Shown piece after piece: positions 17,462-25,706 of a DNA stretch of 64,000 bases. The notes beneath the pieces were generated by a model. It worked only from the letters and a program-made list of their open reading frames with translations, was not told the DNA's origin and ran no database searches. The DNA is from Chitinophagales bacterium (GTDB taxonomy: Bacteria > Bacteroidota > Bacteroidia > Chitinophagales > UBA2359), in contig JAWKLZ010000002.1 in NCBI GenBank assembly GCA_041392475.1, positions 1,434,501 through 1,498,500 on the forward strand, written 5' to 3'. Numbering within the stretch: position 1 is the first letter of the stretch; each line of letters begins with the position of its first letter. Made by a program: the position numbers and the translations under genes.

Positions 17462-18943
17462 ATGGGCAAGCCAACAGGTTTTTTAGAATTCAATAGAGAA
17501 CTACCTAATTCACGCAATCCGAAGGAAAGAATCAAAGACTATAAAGAAATTTATGAGCCTTTTAGTGAAGAAAAGACCACTGAACAGGCTGCAAGGTGCA
17601 TGGATTGTGGTGTTCCTTTTTGTCACAATGGCTGTCCTCTCGGCAACATCATTCCCGAATTCAACGATGCAGTGTATCAAAACGACTGGGCTTATGCTTT
17701 TGAGATTTTGAGCAGCACCAACAATTTTCCTGAGTTTACGGGTCGAATCTGCCCTGCTCCATGCGAAGCTTCCTGCGTTTTGGGAATCAATGCCCCTCCT
17801 GTCACCATCGAACATATCGAAAAATCAATTGCTGAACATGCTTTTGAGAATGACCTTGTAAAACCCAATCCTCCAACTACTCGAACAGGTAAAAAGGTAG
17901 CGGTAGTAGGTTCTGGTCCAGCAGGACTTGCGGCTGCAGCTCAACTAAACAAAGCGGGGCATTGGGTGACGGTTTTTGAACGTGCGGATAGAATTGGAGG
18001 TTTGTTGCGCTATGGTATTCCTGACTTCAAATTAGAGAAACGAGTGATAGACCGCAGATTGAAGGTAATGGAGGCAGAAGGTATTGTATTCAAAACGAAT
18101 ACAAATGTGGGTGTAAATGTGACAGCCAAAGACTTGATGAAAGAATATAATGCGGTAGTGCTTTGTGGTGGTTCGACCATACCAAGAGATTTACCCATTC
18201 CAGGAAGTGAATTGAAGGGGGTTCATTTTGCAATGGATTTTTTGACCCAGCAAAATCAAAGGGTTGCAGGTGATAAAACCTTTGAAGTACCCGAAATTTG
18301 GGCAACCGATAAAAATGTGGTGGTCATTGGTGGGGGAGATACAGGCTCGGACTGTGTGGGAACTTCAAACCGCCATGGAGCTAAGAGCATTACCCAAATC
18401 GAACTTTTATCGAAACCTCCTGTCAATCGAGAACAAGAGGATATGTGGCCCAATTGGCCAATGACCTTGCGAACTTCTTCTTCGCATGAGGAAGGGGCTG
18501 AACGTCAATGGGCAATTGTGACGAAAGAATTTATTGGAGATGACCAAGGCAATTTGAAGGCATTGAAGTTGGCGAAAATACAGTGGGAAGTTCCTAAAGA
18601 TAGTGGCCGTCCAAGTTTCAAAGAAATAGAAGGTTCTGAACAAGTTATACCATGTGAATTGGCATTGTTGGCAATTGGTTTTGTGCATCCACAATTTGAA
18701 GGAATGTTGGAAGAACTAAGCGTAGAGTTGGATGGTCGTAGGAATGTGAATGCTCCAGAAAGTGGTGATAACCGCTATCAAACGAATATTCCCAAAGTGT
18801 TTGCAGCAGGAGATATGCGCCGTGGTCAATCGTTGGTGGTTTGGGCAATTTCGGAAGGGCGTGAGGCGGCAAAGGCAGTGGATGTGTTCTTGATGGGGAG
18901 TTCTAAATTGGAGGGTAAAGAGGATTCGTTTTTGGAGGTTTAG
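17462..18943 (+). CDS. gltD: Glutamate synthase small subunit (NADPH-dependent)
   Basis: A 493-residue flavoprotein of typical length. The N-terminal Fe-S region has the conserved cysteines CMDCGVPFCHNGCPLGN and ICPAPCEASC; a first nucleotide-binding fold follows (VAVVGSGPAGLAAAAQL, about residues 144-160), then a second (VVVIGGGDTGSDCVGTS) and the C-terminal FAGD-type motif VFAAGDMRRGQSLVVWAI. It passes electrons from NADPH to the GltB large subunit, which makes glutamate from glutamine and 2-oxoglutarate. gltB, usually directly upstream, is not here, so it must lie elsewhere or the protein may serve another partner. The stop codon overlaps that of the convergent membrane-protein gene by 4 bp. 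Confidence 0.95.
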   Translation: MGKPTGFLEFNRELPNSRNPKERIKDYKEIYEPFSEEKTTEQAARCMDCGVPFCHNGCPLGNIIPEFNDAVYQNDWAYAFEILSSTNNFPEFTGRICPAPCEASCVLGINAPPVTIEHIEKSIAEHAFENDLVKPNPPTTRTGKKVAVVGSGPAGLAAAAQLNKAGHWVTVFERADRIGGLLRYGIPDFKLEKRVIDRRLKVMEAEGIVFKTNTNVGVNVTAKDLMKEYNAVVLCGGSTIPRDLPIPGSELKGVHFAMDFLTQQNQRVAGDKTFEVPEIWATDKNVVVIGGGDTGSDCVGTSNRHGAKSITQIELLSKPPVNREQEDMWPNWPMTLRTSSSHEEGAERQWAIVTKEFIGDDQGNLKALKLAKIQWEVPKDSGRPSFKEIEGSEQVIPCELALLAIGFVHPQFEGMLEELSVELDGRRNVNAPESGDNRYQTNIPKVFAAGDMRRGQSLVVWAISEGREAAKAVDVFLMGSSKLEGKEDSFLEV

Positions 18944-19575
18944 TGCTTGTTTATGTTTATACTACGATGCCAATGCCGATAAAACCAATGTGACAAATAG
19001 GAAATAAATAGCAAATAAAAAGTGTTGAATAGGACTTGTACGACTGCAAAGTAAAGCCAATTTTTTGGTGTAAAAAAGCCACAGGGTATATATGCATTCA
19101 GGGGAAACAAAACAGTATAACTGTTCCAAAACAATAAGAAAAGGTCGTAAAAAAATGAATCAGGACTGAATTGTATGAGCCAACCATCTTCTTCAAAATA
19201 CACAAAACTACCTAAGATTCCAATTGTTGCAGCGGTTAATTGAATTCCTGAAAGTATATACAATTCATACTTTCTTGAGTCTTTGAGTTTCAAAATAATG
19301 GTATAGACAGTCCCAAAAATTACTGCAATTAAGGTGCTTTTGTGGAGAAAATAAAGGATAGAGGAGTTGATATAACCTAAATGGAGGCAATCTACAGGAT
19401 AGTCATTGATAAACAGCAAAAAGGCAATTCCAATCGTTATAAAAATCACTTTTCTACGCTGCAAATTATTTAGTCCTATAAATGGTAGAAACCCCACTGC
19501 AATGAAGATAGGCATCAAATAGGTCAAACTTCCTGAACACAACTCATACCACAATGACAATGTATTATCTTCCAT
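18940..19575 (-). CDS. Hypothetical integral membrane protein
   Basis: A protein of 211 residues when started at the ATG at 19575 (the frame extends to a TTG at 19611). It has about six hydrophobic segments and no recognisable domain; the pattern with charged loops (LQRRKV, KLKDSRKYELY) and a YFEEDGW turn is that of a small multi-pass protein. It begins about 50 bp after gldE in the same direction (12 bp if the TTG were used), suggesting co-transcription, and its stop overlaps that of gltD by 4 bp. In related genomes gldD often follows gldE; this protein is not GldD, which is a lipoprotein. Confidence 0.7.
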   Translation of the reverse strand: MEDNTLSLWYELCSGSLTYLMPIFIAVGFLPFIGLNNLQRRKVIFITIGIAFLLFINDYPVDCLHLGYINSSILYFLHKSTLIAVIFGTVYTIILKLKDSRKYELYILSGIQLTAATIGILGSFVYFEEDGWLIQFSPDSFFYDLFLLFWNSYTVLFPLNAYIPCGFFTPKNWLYFAVVQVLFNTFYLLFISYLSHWFYRHWHRSININKH

Positions 19576-19623
19576 TTTTACATTTCCGTTAATATAGAAA
19601 ATGGACGGCAAAAGCAGAATCCT

Positions 19624-21051
19624 TTACTGCGCTGAAATCCCCCTATGAATCGTCACCTTTACCTTTTCAATCACATTATCCTGTGTAGAAAGCACTGTAA
19701 AAGAGAAATTTTTGTAGTTCACCTTCTCACCTTCTTGGATAAAACGCCCTTCTAGTTCCAACAACAACCCCCCCAAAGAATCGAAATCACCTTCTACCCC
19801 TTCAAAAATGCTGGCCTCAATTCGCATGATTTTGCAAGCATCGTGCAGCATAATCTTGCCTTCAAAAATATAGTTGTTACGGTCTATCTTTTCCGTATAA
19901 ATTCGCTGGTCTTTTTTCTTGGCCATTGTAGCCGTTTCATCTTCAATTTCTCCCAAAATCTCTTCAATAATATCTTCCAATGTCACCAAGCCCGAAGTAC
20001 CGCCATATTCATCCACGATAATGGCAAGATGGATTTGTTTACTTTGCATCTCTTTGAGGAGTTTGTAAATCTTCTTGTTTTCAGGAACGAAAAAAGGTTT
20101 GTGCATCAGTTGATGCCATTCAAAATCTGCTGTTTGGTGGGTGTGAGCAAGTAAATCTTTGACGTATAAAATTCCCTTTATTTGGTCCAGATGTTCTTCA
20201 TAAATAGGAACACGTGAATAATTTTTTTCTTTAACATCCACTAATAATTCATCGAAGGGTGTATCAAATTCCATTGCAAACACTTCCATTCGGTTGTGCA
20301 TAATTTTACTCACTTCAATGTCTCCAAACTTCACAATTCCCTTCAGCATTTGATAATCCTTCTCCGTCACTTGTGCGCCTGCTACAATATCAATCATATC
20401 ATTGATTTCCTGCATATCCACATTCTTAGATGTTTTTTCATCTAACTTCCGCTCCAAAAAACTGGTGGAAACAATGAGTGAGCGACTGATAGGGGCAAGT
20501 GTCCACCGAAGCAGTGAAAGCGGATAAGCTGTCATCATCGCCATACGTAGATTGTGACGTTGTGCATACACTTTAGGCATCACCTCTCCAAAAAGCACTA
20601 AAATAAAAGTAACTCCAATGACATTGATGAGTACTTCTGGGTCGAGGTTCATTTTAAAAAGACCTATGTCTAGCAAAATATGGGAGGAATCTGTAAAATT
20701 GAAAATACTACGGGTCACAAAAAAAGTGACAATCACAATTCCAATATTAAATAAATTATTGGCGATTAATATCGTTGCCAATAAATACCGAGGTTGTCCA
20801 AGCAGTTGAAGAATCTGAGATCCTACTTTACTTTTACCATTCTTTAAATCTTTCTTTTGATTGGGGGTAATGGAAAAAAAGGCTACTTCGGAACCAGACA
20901 CCAAAGCGGAACCCAAAATAAGTATCAAAATGATAAGGATGCCTAACATGATACTCCACCAGTCAAGGTCAGTATTGATAATGGAAGCTAAGGGAACATT
21001 CGTTAAAAGACTCGAGTAATAATCGCCTCCCCCGTCAGGATTAATTTCCAA
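19624..21051 (-). CDS. gldE: Gliding motility-associated protein GldE (CNNM/CBS hemolysin family)
   Basis: A 475-residue protein with an N-terminal DUF21/CNNM membrane domain (about residues 35-210; SALVSGSEVAFFSI is the family signature), two CBS repeats (about 235-365, including YSRVPIYEEHLDQIKGILYVKDLL and VDEYGGTSGLVTLEDIIEEILGEI) and a C-terminal CorC/HlyC transporter-associated domain (390-470). Its position just after ssb matches the gldE neighbourhood of many Bacteroidota, where it supports gliding and T9SS-related functions. The start is uncertain: the frame opens with TTG at 21051 and the first ATG is 34 codons later, inside the first helix, so the TTG is preferred. A terminator at 21195-21225 separates it from ssb. 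Confidence 0.88.
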   Translation of the reverse strand: MEINPDGGGDYYSSLLTNVPLASIINTDLDWWSIMLGILIILILILGSALVSGSEVAFFSITPNQKKDLKNGKSKVGSQILQLLGQPRYLLATILIANNLFNIGIVIVTFFVTRSIFNFTDSSHILLDIGLFKMNLDPEVLINVIGVTFILVLFGEVMPKVYAQRHNLRMAMMTAYPLSLLRWTLAPISRSLIVSTSFLERKLDEKTSKNVDMQEINDMIDIVAGAQVTEKDYQMLKGIVKFGDIEVSKIMHNRMEVFAMEFDTPFDELLVDVKEKNYSRVPIYEEHLDQIKGILYVKDLLAHTHQTADFEWHQLMHKPFFVPENKKIYKLLKEMQSKQIHLAIIVDEYGGTSGLVTLEDIIEEILGEIEDETATMAKKKDQRIYTEKIDRNNYIFEGKIMLHDACKIMRIEASIFEGVEGDFDSLGGLLLELEGRFIQEGEKVNYKNFSFTVLSTQDNVIEKVKVTIHRGISAQ

Positions 21052-21451
21052 AACTATGTGATTTTATGAAAAAATGCTATTGAAGTGATTGCTCCAATAT
21101 TTTTATTTACTCAAAAATTGTATTAGGTAAATTTAGGTCATTTACATTTGTTTTGCAAATCTTTCTTTTGGTGAAAAATCAATGGCAAACAGAAAAAGCG
21201 AGTTCCTTGTATAGAAACTCGCTTTGGATTTAGCAAATATACTGTATTTTTTATTTATAGTACGATAAAATTAAATAAATACAGGCTTATCTTTTTTACA
21301 AAAACTTCTTAAAGAAAGTTTTGGAATGCCAATCACTCCTTCCTCACCAAGTAATAATCAAAAACCAATCCCTCGATTTAAAATTCCGAACCGCCTGATG
21401 AATAAGTATTTTTTTCATTTTTATTCCTCACTAAATCTACTAATCACCGTA
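21052..21451. other. Intergenic region between ssb and gldE
   Basis: 400 bp. It contains the ssb terminator at 21195-21225 and, left of it, the probable gldE promoter region. No coding sequence was recognised. Confidence 0.5.
21195..21225 (-). terminator. Rho-independent terminator of the ssb genes
   Basis: AAAGCGAGTT and AACTCGCTTT form a perfect 10-bp stem with an 11-nt loop; on the minus strand the stem runs into TTTTTCTG. It lies about 225 bp beyond the second ssb stop codon. Confidence 0.8.
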
Positions 21452-21931
21452 CTAAAAGGGTAAATCATCGTCCACTTCGTCAGCAGGCGGCGGTGGGGGC
21501 GTATTGTCCACAGCAGGTGTATTGCTAACATTTGTGCTACTAAAGTTATTACTACTGCCTTCTTTCGTAATCACTGCAGATTGATCAGGACGGCTACCAA
21601 CCAAAACTATTTTGCCAGATTTATCCCGCACTTCTATTTCAGTTCGATACTTTTTCACACCACTGCTATCCTCCCAAGAACGGGTACGAATGATTCCCTC
21701 CAAATACAATTTGGAGCCTTTGTGCAAATATTTTTCGGCAACCTCTGCCAGTTTACCATACACACTCACATTGTGCCATTCGGTTTCTTCAATCCATTGC
21801 CCCTCTTTGTTTTTGTAGCCATCCGTAGTTGCCATCGAAAAAGATGCCTTTAAAGTACCACTACTAAAACGATATATTTCAGGAGTTTTCCCTAAGTTTC
21901 CCAGTAAAGTTACTTTATTTAAACTTGCCAT
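21452..21931 (-). CDS. ssb: Single-stranded DNA-binding protein (longer paralogue)
   Basis: A 159-residue SSB. The OB fold covers residues 1-110 (MASLNKVTLLGNLGKTPEIYRF, ETEWHNVSVYGKLAEVAEKYL, GSKLYLEGIIRTRSW), followed by a flexible Ser/Asn/Pro linker with a run of prolines and the acidic tail ending DDLPF, the peptide that recruits other replication and repair proteins. It coats single-stranded DNA during replication, recombination and repair. It lies 84 bp downstream of a second, shorter ssb on the same strand, and gldE follows, as in the conserved ssb-gldE neighbourhood of Bacteroidota. Confidence 0.96.
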   Translation of the reverse strand: MASLNKVTLLGNLGKTPEIYRFSSGTLKASFSMATTDGYKNKEGQWIEETEWHNVSVYGKLAEVAEKYLHKGSKLYLEGIIRTRSWEDSSGVKKYRTEIEVRDKSGKIVLVGSRPDQSAVITKEGSSNNFSSTNVSNTPAVDNTPPPPPADEVDDDLPF

Positions 21932-22015
21932 ATTTGTAAAATTTATTGTTTTTAAGCTGTGCGGTATTCACTCCGCAAAAATATCCTATCCAACTTCAAT
22001 GAAAATCCAAAGCTA

Positions 22016-22432
22016 TTAAAATGGGAAATCTTCACTTTCTTCTATTTCCGCATTAGCAGCCTCACCTTCCATATTTCCTCTTCCGCTTCCTTTACTATCC
22101 AACATCACCAAACCACTAAAATCTCGAACCTCTACTTCTGTAATGTATTTTTTAGTACCCGTCTGGGCATCGTCCCATGAGCGGGTTTTCAGCTTTCCCT
22201 CAATATATACTTGACTTCCTTTTTTCAAGAATTTCTCGGCCCTCTCCGCCAGTTTATACCACATCACGATGTTGTGCCATTCGGTTTCTTTCATCTGTTG
22301 TCCATCAGCCGTTGAATAATTAAACGAGGTGGCTACAGAAAACTTAGCTTTGACGGCACCACTTTCAAAACGCTGCATTTCGGGATCTTGGCCCAAATGA
22401 CCAATTAATTGTATTCTGTTCAAACTTGACAT
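22016..22432 (-). CDS. ssb: Single-stranded DNA-binding protein (shorter paralogue)
   Basis: A 138-residue SSB with an OB fold close to that of its neighbour (MSSLNRIQLIGHLGQDPEMQRF, ETEWHNIVMWYKLAERAEKFL, GSQVYIEGKLKTRSWDD) but a much shorter linker and an acidic tail ending ESEDFPF. Both tails keep the terminal aromatic Pro-Phe needed for partner binding, so both should be functional. Tandem ssb copies suggest division of labour, for example one for replication and one for DNA uptake or stress, but the sequence does not show which. Confidence 0.96.
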   Translation of the reverse strand: MSSLNRIQLIGHLGQDPEMQRFESGAVKAKFSVATSFNYSTADGQQMKETEWHNIVMWYKLAERAEKFLKKGSQVYIEGKLKTRSWDDAQTGTKKYITEVEVRDFSGLVMLDSKGSGRGNMEGEAANAEIEESEDFPF

Positions 22433-22746
22433 ATTTATTTGTATTAGATGATTTTTGTTAACGATAGGTGGTACAAATGTGTTCTTTTAAACACTTAAAT
22501 ATAACACAATGTGTTTGTGTTTTAAAAGATTATCGCCCACTTTTTTTGAAGTAAAAAAAAAAGTAGCATTTTTGAGTCCAAAGAATAGTTTTTTACTAAA
22601 AATAACGCTAAAATAACTTTTTTTTTAGCAAAAAAGTTCCTTCAAAATTTGGTTTATTATAAAAAATCATTGTAAGAGATAGTAGGGAAATACGTTTGCA
22701 GTTGAAAATGTTAGAACAGCAATCACGAATAACCAGTCTAAATTCG
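22433..22746. other. Intergenic region upstream of the ssb pair
   Basis: 314 bp between the thiL stop and the first ssb start. It is strongly AT-rich with A-runs at 22550-22562 and T-runs near 22620. It should contain the ssb promoter. No hairpin terminator or gene was seen. Confidence 0.45.
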
Positions 22747-23796
22747 TTAAATATGCTTCCAACCTTGGGCTATCAACTCATGCTGTTCTCCTTTTTTCGT
22801 AAAGAGGTACCGCCCTTTATTGGCATCCGTAATGCGTCCGATAATCGAAAACCCTTGAATTTCTTCCAAACGATCGGCATCCTTAGGGCTTACTGTGAAC
22901 AATAGTTCATAATCTTCCCCGCCACTCAGCGCACAAGTAATGGGAGGTAAACCCATTTGCATAGCCGTTTTCAAGGTATCAGGATGTATGGGAATATTTT
23001 CTTGAAAAATACGACATCCGACATTCGATTGGTCGCAAATATGCAATAAATCTGATGACAAACCATCCGAAACATCAATCATTGAAGTAGGTTTGATCTT
23101 CATATTTTGTAGAATATCAATAATATCATTGCGGGGTTCGGGCTTCAATTGACGAGCAATCAAATATTTAGAAGCAGTCAGGTCAGGTTTCATATTAGAG
23201 TCCGCTATAAACACTTCTTTTTCACGCTCCAAAATTTGCAGGCCCAAATATGCGCCCCCCAAATCACCTGTTATACAAATCATATCGCCTACCTCTGCAG
23301 TATCTCGATACACAATTTCATCCGCTTTCGCCTCGCCAATTGCCGTAACGCTAATCACCAAACCCAAACGAGAAGAGCTTGTATCACCTCCCACTAAATC
23401 AACGCCATAAGCATCACAAGCAGCATGAATACCCTCATAAATTTCTTCTAAGGCTTCCACTGTAAAACGACTCGAAACAGCAATAGAAACCGTAATTTGG
23501 CGGGGTATGGCATTCATCGCAAATATATCAGAAAGATTGACTACCACAGACTTATAGCCCAAATGCTTCAAAGGTGTATAAACCATGTCAAAGTGAATAC
23601 CTTCTACCAACAAATCTGTAGAAACCACTGTCACCTTATCCTTTTCATAGTGAATCACTGCTGCGTCATCACCAATACCCTTTAAAGTACTCGTATTGTT
23701 TTGGCGGGCATTTTTATTCAAATGCTCAATCAAACCAAATTCCCCTAATTCACTGATAGGCGTTAGTTTTTGTTGTTCAGGATTGTTACTGCTCAT
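22747..23796 (-). CDS. thiL: Thiamine-monophosphate kinase
   Basis: A protein of 349 residues from the ATG at 23796 (MSSNNPEQQKLTPISELGEF). The frame is open further upstream, but the added 22 residues are hydrophobic and overlap the terminator of the next gene, so the shorter form is preferred. It phosphorylates thiamine monophosphate to the diphosphate with ATP. Family marks: GEFGLIEHL, the Mg-binding KGIGDDAAVI loop, STDLLVEGIHFD, a YKSVVVNLSDIFAM segment, GDTSSSRLGLVISVTAIGE, ISGG-type SGGEDYELLF near the C-terminus. No other thiamine genes are in the window. Confidence 0.95.
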   Translation of the reverse strand: MSSNNPEQQKLTPISELGEFGLIEHLNKNARQNNTSTLKGIGDDAAVIHYEKDKVTVVSTDLLVEGIHFDMVYTPLKHLGYKSVVVNLSDIFAMNAIPRQITVSIAVSSRFTVEALEEIYEGIHAACDAYGVDLVGGDTSSSRLGLVISVTAIGEAKADEIVYRDTAEVGDMICITGDLGGAYLGLQILEREKEVFIADSNMKPDLTASKYLIARQLKPEPRNDIIDILQNMKIKPTSMIDVSDGLSSDLLHICDQSNVGCRIFQENIPIHPDTLKTAMQMGLPPITCALSGGEDYELLFTVSPKDADRLEEIQGFSIIGRITDANKGRYLFTKKGEQHELIAQGWKHI

Positions 23797-23827
23797 AAGA
23801 TAGGAATGTTTGGACAAAGATAAATAT

Positions 23828-23859
23828 AAAAAAGCCATTGAAGCAAAAACTCCAATGGC
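23828..23859 (-). terminator. Rho-independent terminator of the secreted-protein gene
   Basis: On the minus strand GCCATTG pairs with CAATGGC around a loop of 12 nt and is followed by TTTTTTAT. It lies about 45 bp downstream of the stop codon at 23903 and just upstream of the thiL start, supporting the shorter thiL form. Confidence 0.85.
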
Positions 23860-23902
23860 CATACAAACAAAATGCTTTATAAAACTTTACTACTAATCTT
23901 TC

Positions 23903-24517
23903 TTATCGAACAGAGATGTATTCATAAAAAGTTTCGCCTCCGTAGCTCATCACAAAAGTATAATTACCTTGCTGTAAGCGTTTAAGATTAAATGTTTTCT
24001 CAAATTGATTCGTGCTATTGGATGCAAAAAGATTGTCACCATCCTGAGTAAGCATTTTTACTTCAATAGTACCATCCGCTACAACATTCAATAGAGCCAT
24101 TTGCCTGCGTGCATCGTATTGAAAAGTAGGTTTTTGAACAGTTTCTTTTTTATACTCCTTCAAAATAACCTCTTCAAAATCAATACGAAAAGCCTGCTTC
24201 GTGATTTTCTCATTGTCTTCAATAGTAATATAGTAAATGCCGTTTGGCAAACTATTCACATTCAATTCTTTAGCAAATCCATCTTTACCTTTAGCTCTTT
24301 CACTGAACAAAGTAAAGTCGTTTTTGTCCTTCAATGTTATCATTACCTTAGGACTATCTGAGTAAGGAATACGAACAGAAATGCTCTTATTGCCGTTGTC
24401 TTTTTGAACCACTGCAATGTGCGATACTACTCCAAAAGGATTAGCAAAAGTCATTGAAGTAATGAACATTAAAGCACTTATCATCATACTTGTGAAAATT
24501 AATTTTACGTTTTTCAT
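23903..24517 (-). CDS. Secreted protein with two beta-sandwich repeats
   Basis: A 204-residue protein with a signal peptide (MKNVKLIFTSMMISALMFITSMTFA, cleaved before NPFG). The mature part contains two related beta-sandwich segments: residues about 50-115, ending LPNGIYYITIEDNEKITKQAFRI, and about 140-204, ending LQQGNYTFVMSYGGETFYEYISV. Both have the xxGxYxxxI pattern also seen in T9SS sorting domains and in DUF3244-like proteins, but neither has a clear sorting-domain signature, so export to the periplasm or outside is the only safe statement. The gene diverges from an AraC-type regulator, 254 bp away, which might control it. Confidence 0.7.
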   Translation of the reverse strand: MKNVKLIFTSMMISALMFITSMTFANPFGVVSHIAVVQKDNGNKSISVRIPYSDSPKVMITLKDKNDFTLFSERAKGKDGFAKELNVNSLPNGIYYITIEDNEKITKQAFRIDFEEVILKEYKKETVQKPTFQYDARRQMALLNVVADGTIEVKMLTQDGDNLFASNSTNQFEKTFNLKRLQQGNYTFVMSYGGETFYEYISVR

Positions 24518-24771
24518 GTTACGTGAATTTTAAGTTTTTAAAAAAAAAGAACTTTTTAGTTTTGAAATGGGTTATATCACCTTGCTATCGGTGAACTTAA
24601 ATTACCTTTGTATTATTTTCACTGCAAAGGTACATTGGCGCACAAGACCTCACTACTACTATATTGACAACTTGTAGTGCTAAATTAACCCAGATTTGAT
24701 GTTGCTTACCCAAACAATTGAAAACCAGACTACAAACATCAAATTTGTATTTTTTCACGAAACTGAAGCAC

Positions 24772-25632
24772 ATGAAACCAGTATTAGAAACTATTCAACC
24801 CAGTTTTGGCAGCTCTTTCGCTGTCCGTAAATTTCACACTCAAAACAACCAAAAACCACTTTGGCATTTTCATCCCGAATATGAACTCGTATATGTTGCT
24901 AATGGTAGCGGCAAACGACATATCGGGCAGCACATTTCGTATTACCGCAATGGTGAATTGCTCTTACTCGGCCCAAACCTACCCCATTTGACATTTGCAA
25001 ATCAATCAGGACAAGAACAAACAGAAATCGTCGTACAGTTAAAAGCTGATTTTATGGGGAGCGATTTTTTGGATACACCAGAAATGATGGCTATTCGTCA
25101 ATTGCTGCACAAAGCAAAGGGAGGCATTTCTTTTCCTTCAAAAGTAAAAAAACATATTGGCGAACGATTGGAGTATCTACTTCAATTGCCTCAATTCTCT
25201 AAACTACTGTGTCTATTAGACATTCTTCAAGAATTAGCACAAGTTACAGACTATCAATTATTAAACGCTGAAGGTTTGACCGTAGAGGTAAATGTACAAG
25301 AACGTGAACGAATGATTGTGATACATGAATACATTCAAAACCATTTTGAAGAAGCCATCACCCTTGACGACATTGCCCAAGAAGTTCACATGACCGTTCC
25401 TGCCTTTTGCCGTTACTTCAAAAAGCTAACCAACACGACTTTCACCAAATTTGTCAATGATTTTCGCATTGCTCAAGCCTGCAAATTGTTGGCGGAGGAA
25501 GATACCTCTATTGCAGGGGTAGCCTTTGAAGTGGGATTCAATAATTTATCTCACTTCAACAAAATGTTCAAAGAAATAATGGGCAAAAGTCCAACGGAAT
25601 ACCGTGAGGAAACGGGGGGATTTGTAATGTAG
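24772..25632 (+). CDS. AraC family transcriptional regulator
   Basis: A protein of 286 residues from the ATG at 24772 (MKPVLETIQPSFGSSF); an in-frame ATG 18 codons upstream is less likely because the family starts at the cupin. The N-terminal cupin-like sensor (residues about 10-110; HFHPEYELVYVANGSGKRHIG) normally binds a small ligand, and the C-terminal domain (190-286) has the two AraC helix-turn-helix motifs (TLDDIAQEVHMTVPAFCRYF and TSIAGVAFEVGFNNLSHFNK). The effector is unknown. It is transcribed divergently from the secreted beta-sandwich protein gene. Confidence 0.93.
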   Translation: MKPVLETIQPSFGSSFAVRKFHTQNNQKPLWHFHPEYELVYVANGSGKRHIGQHISYYRNGELLLLGPNLPHLTFANQSGQEQTEIVVQLKADFMGSDFLDTPEMMAIRQLLHKAKGGISFPSKVKKHIGERLEYLLQLPQFSKLLCLLDILQELAQVTDYQLLNAEGLTVEVNVQERERMIVIHEYIQNHFEEAITLDDIAQEVHMTVPAFCRYFKKLTNTTFTKFVNDFRIAQACKLLAEEDTSIAGVAFEVGFNNLSHFNKMFKEIMGKSPTEYREETGGFVM

Positions 25633-25706
25633 TTTTGAACACGAAGATGCACATTTTTTTTTACTGGGAGTAAAATTGAACAAACAGACGAGGAGGCGGA
25701 GAGGTT

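Noticed and set aside
22747..23862. A longer thiL start at 23862
   Set aside because: The extra residues are unlike the family and the added DNA contains the terminator of the gene upstream.
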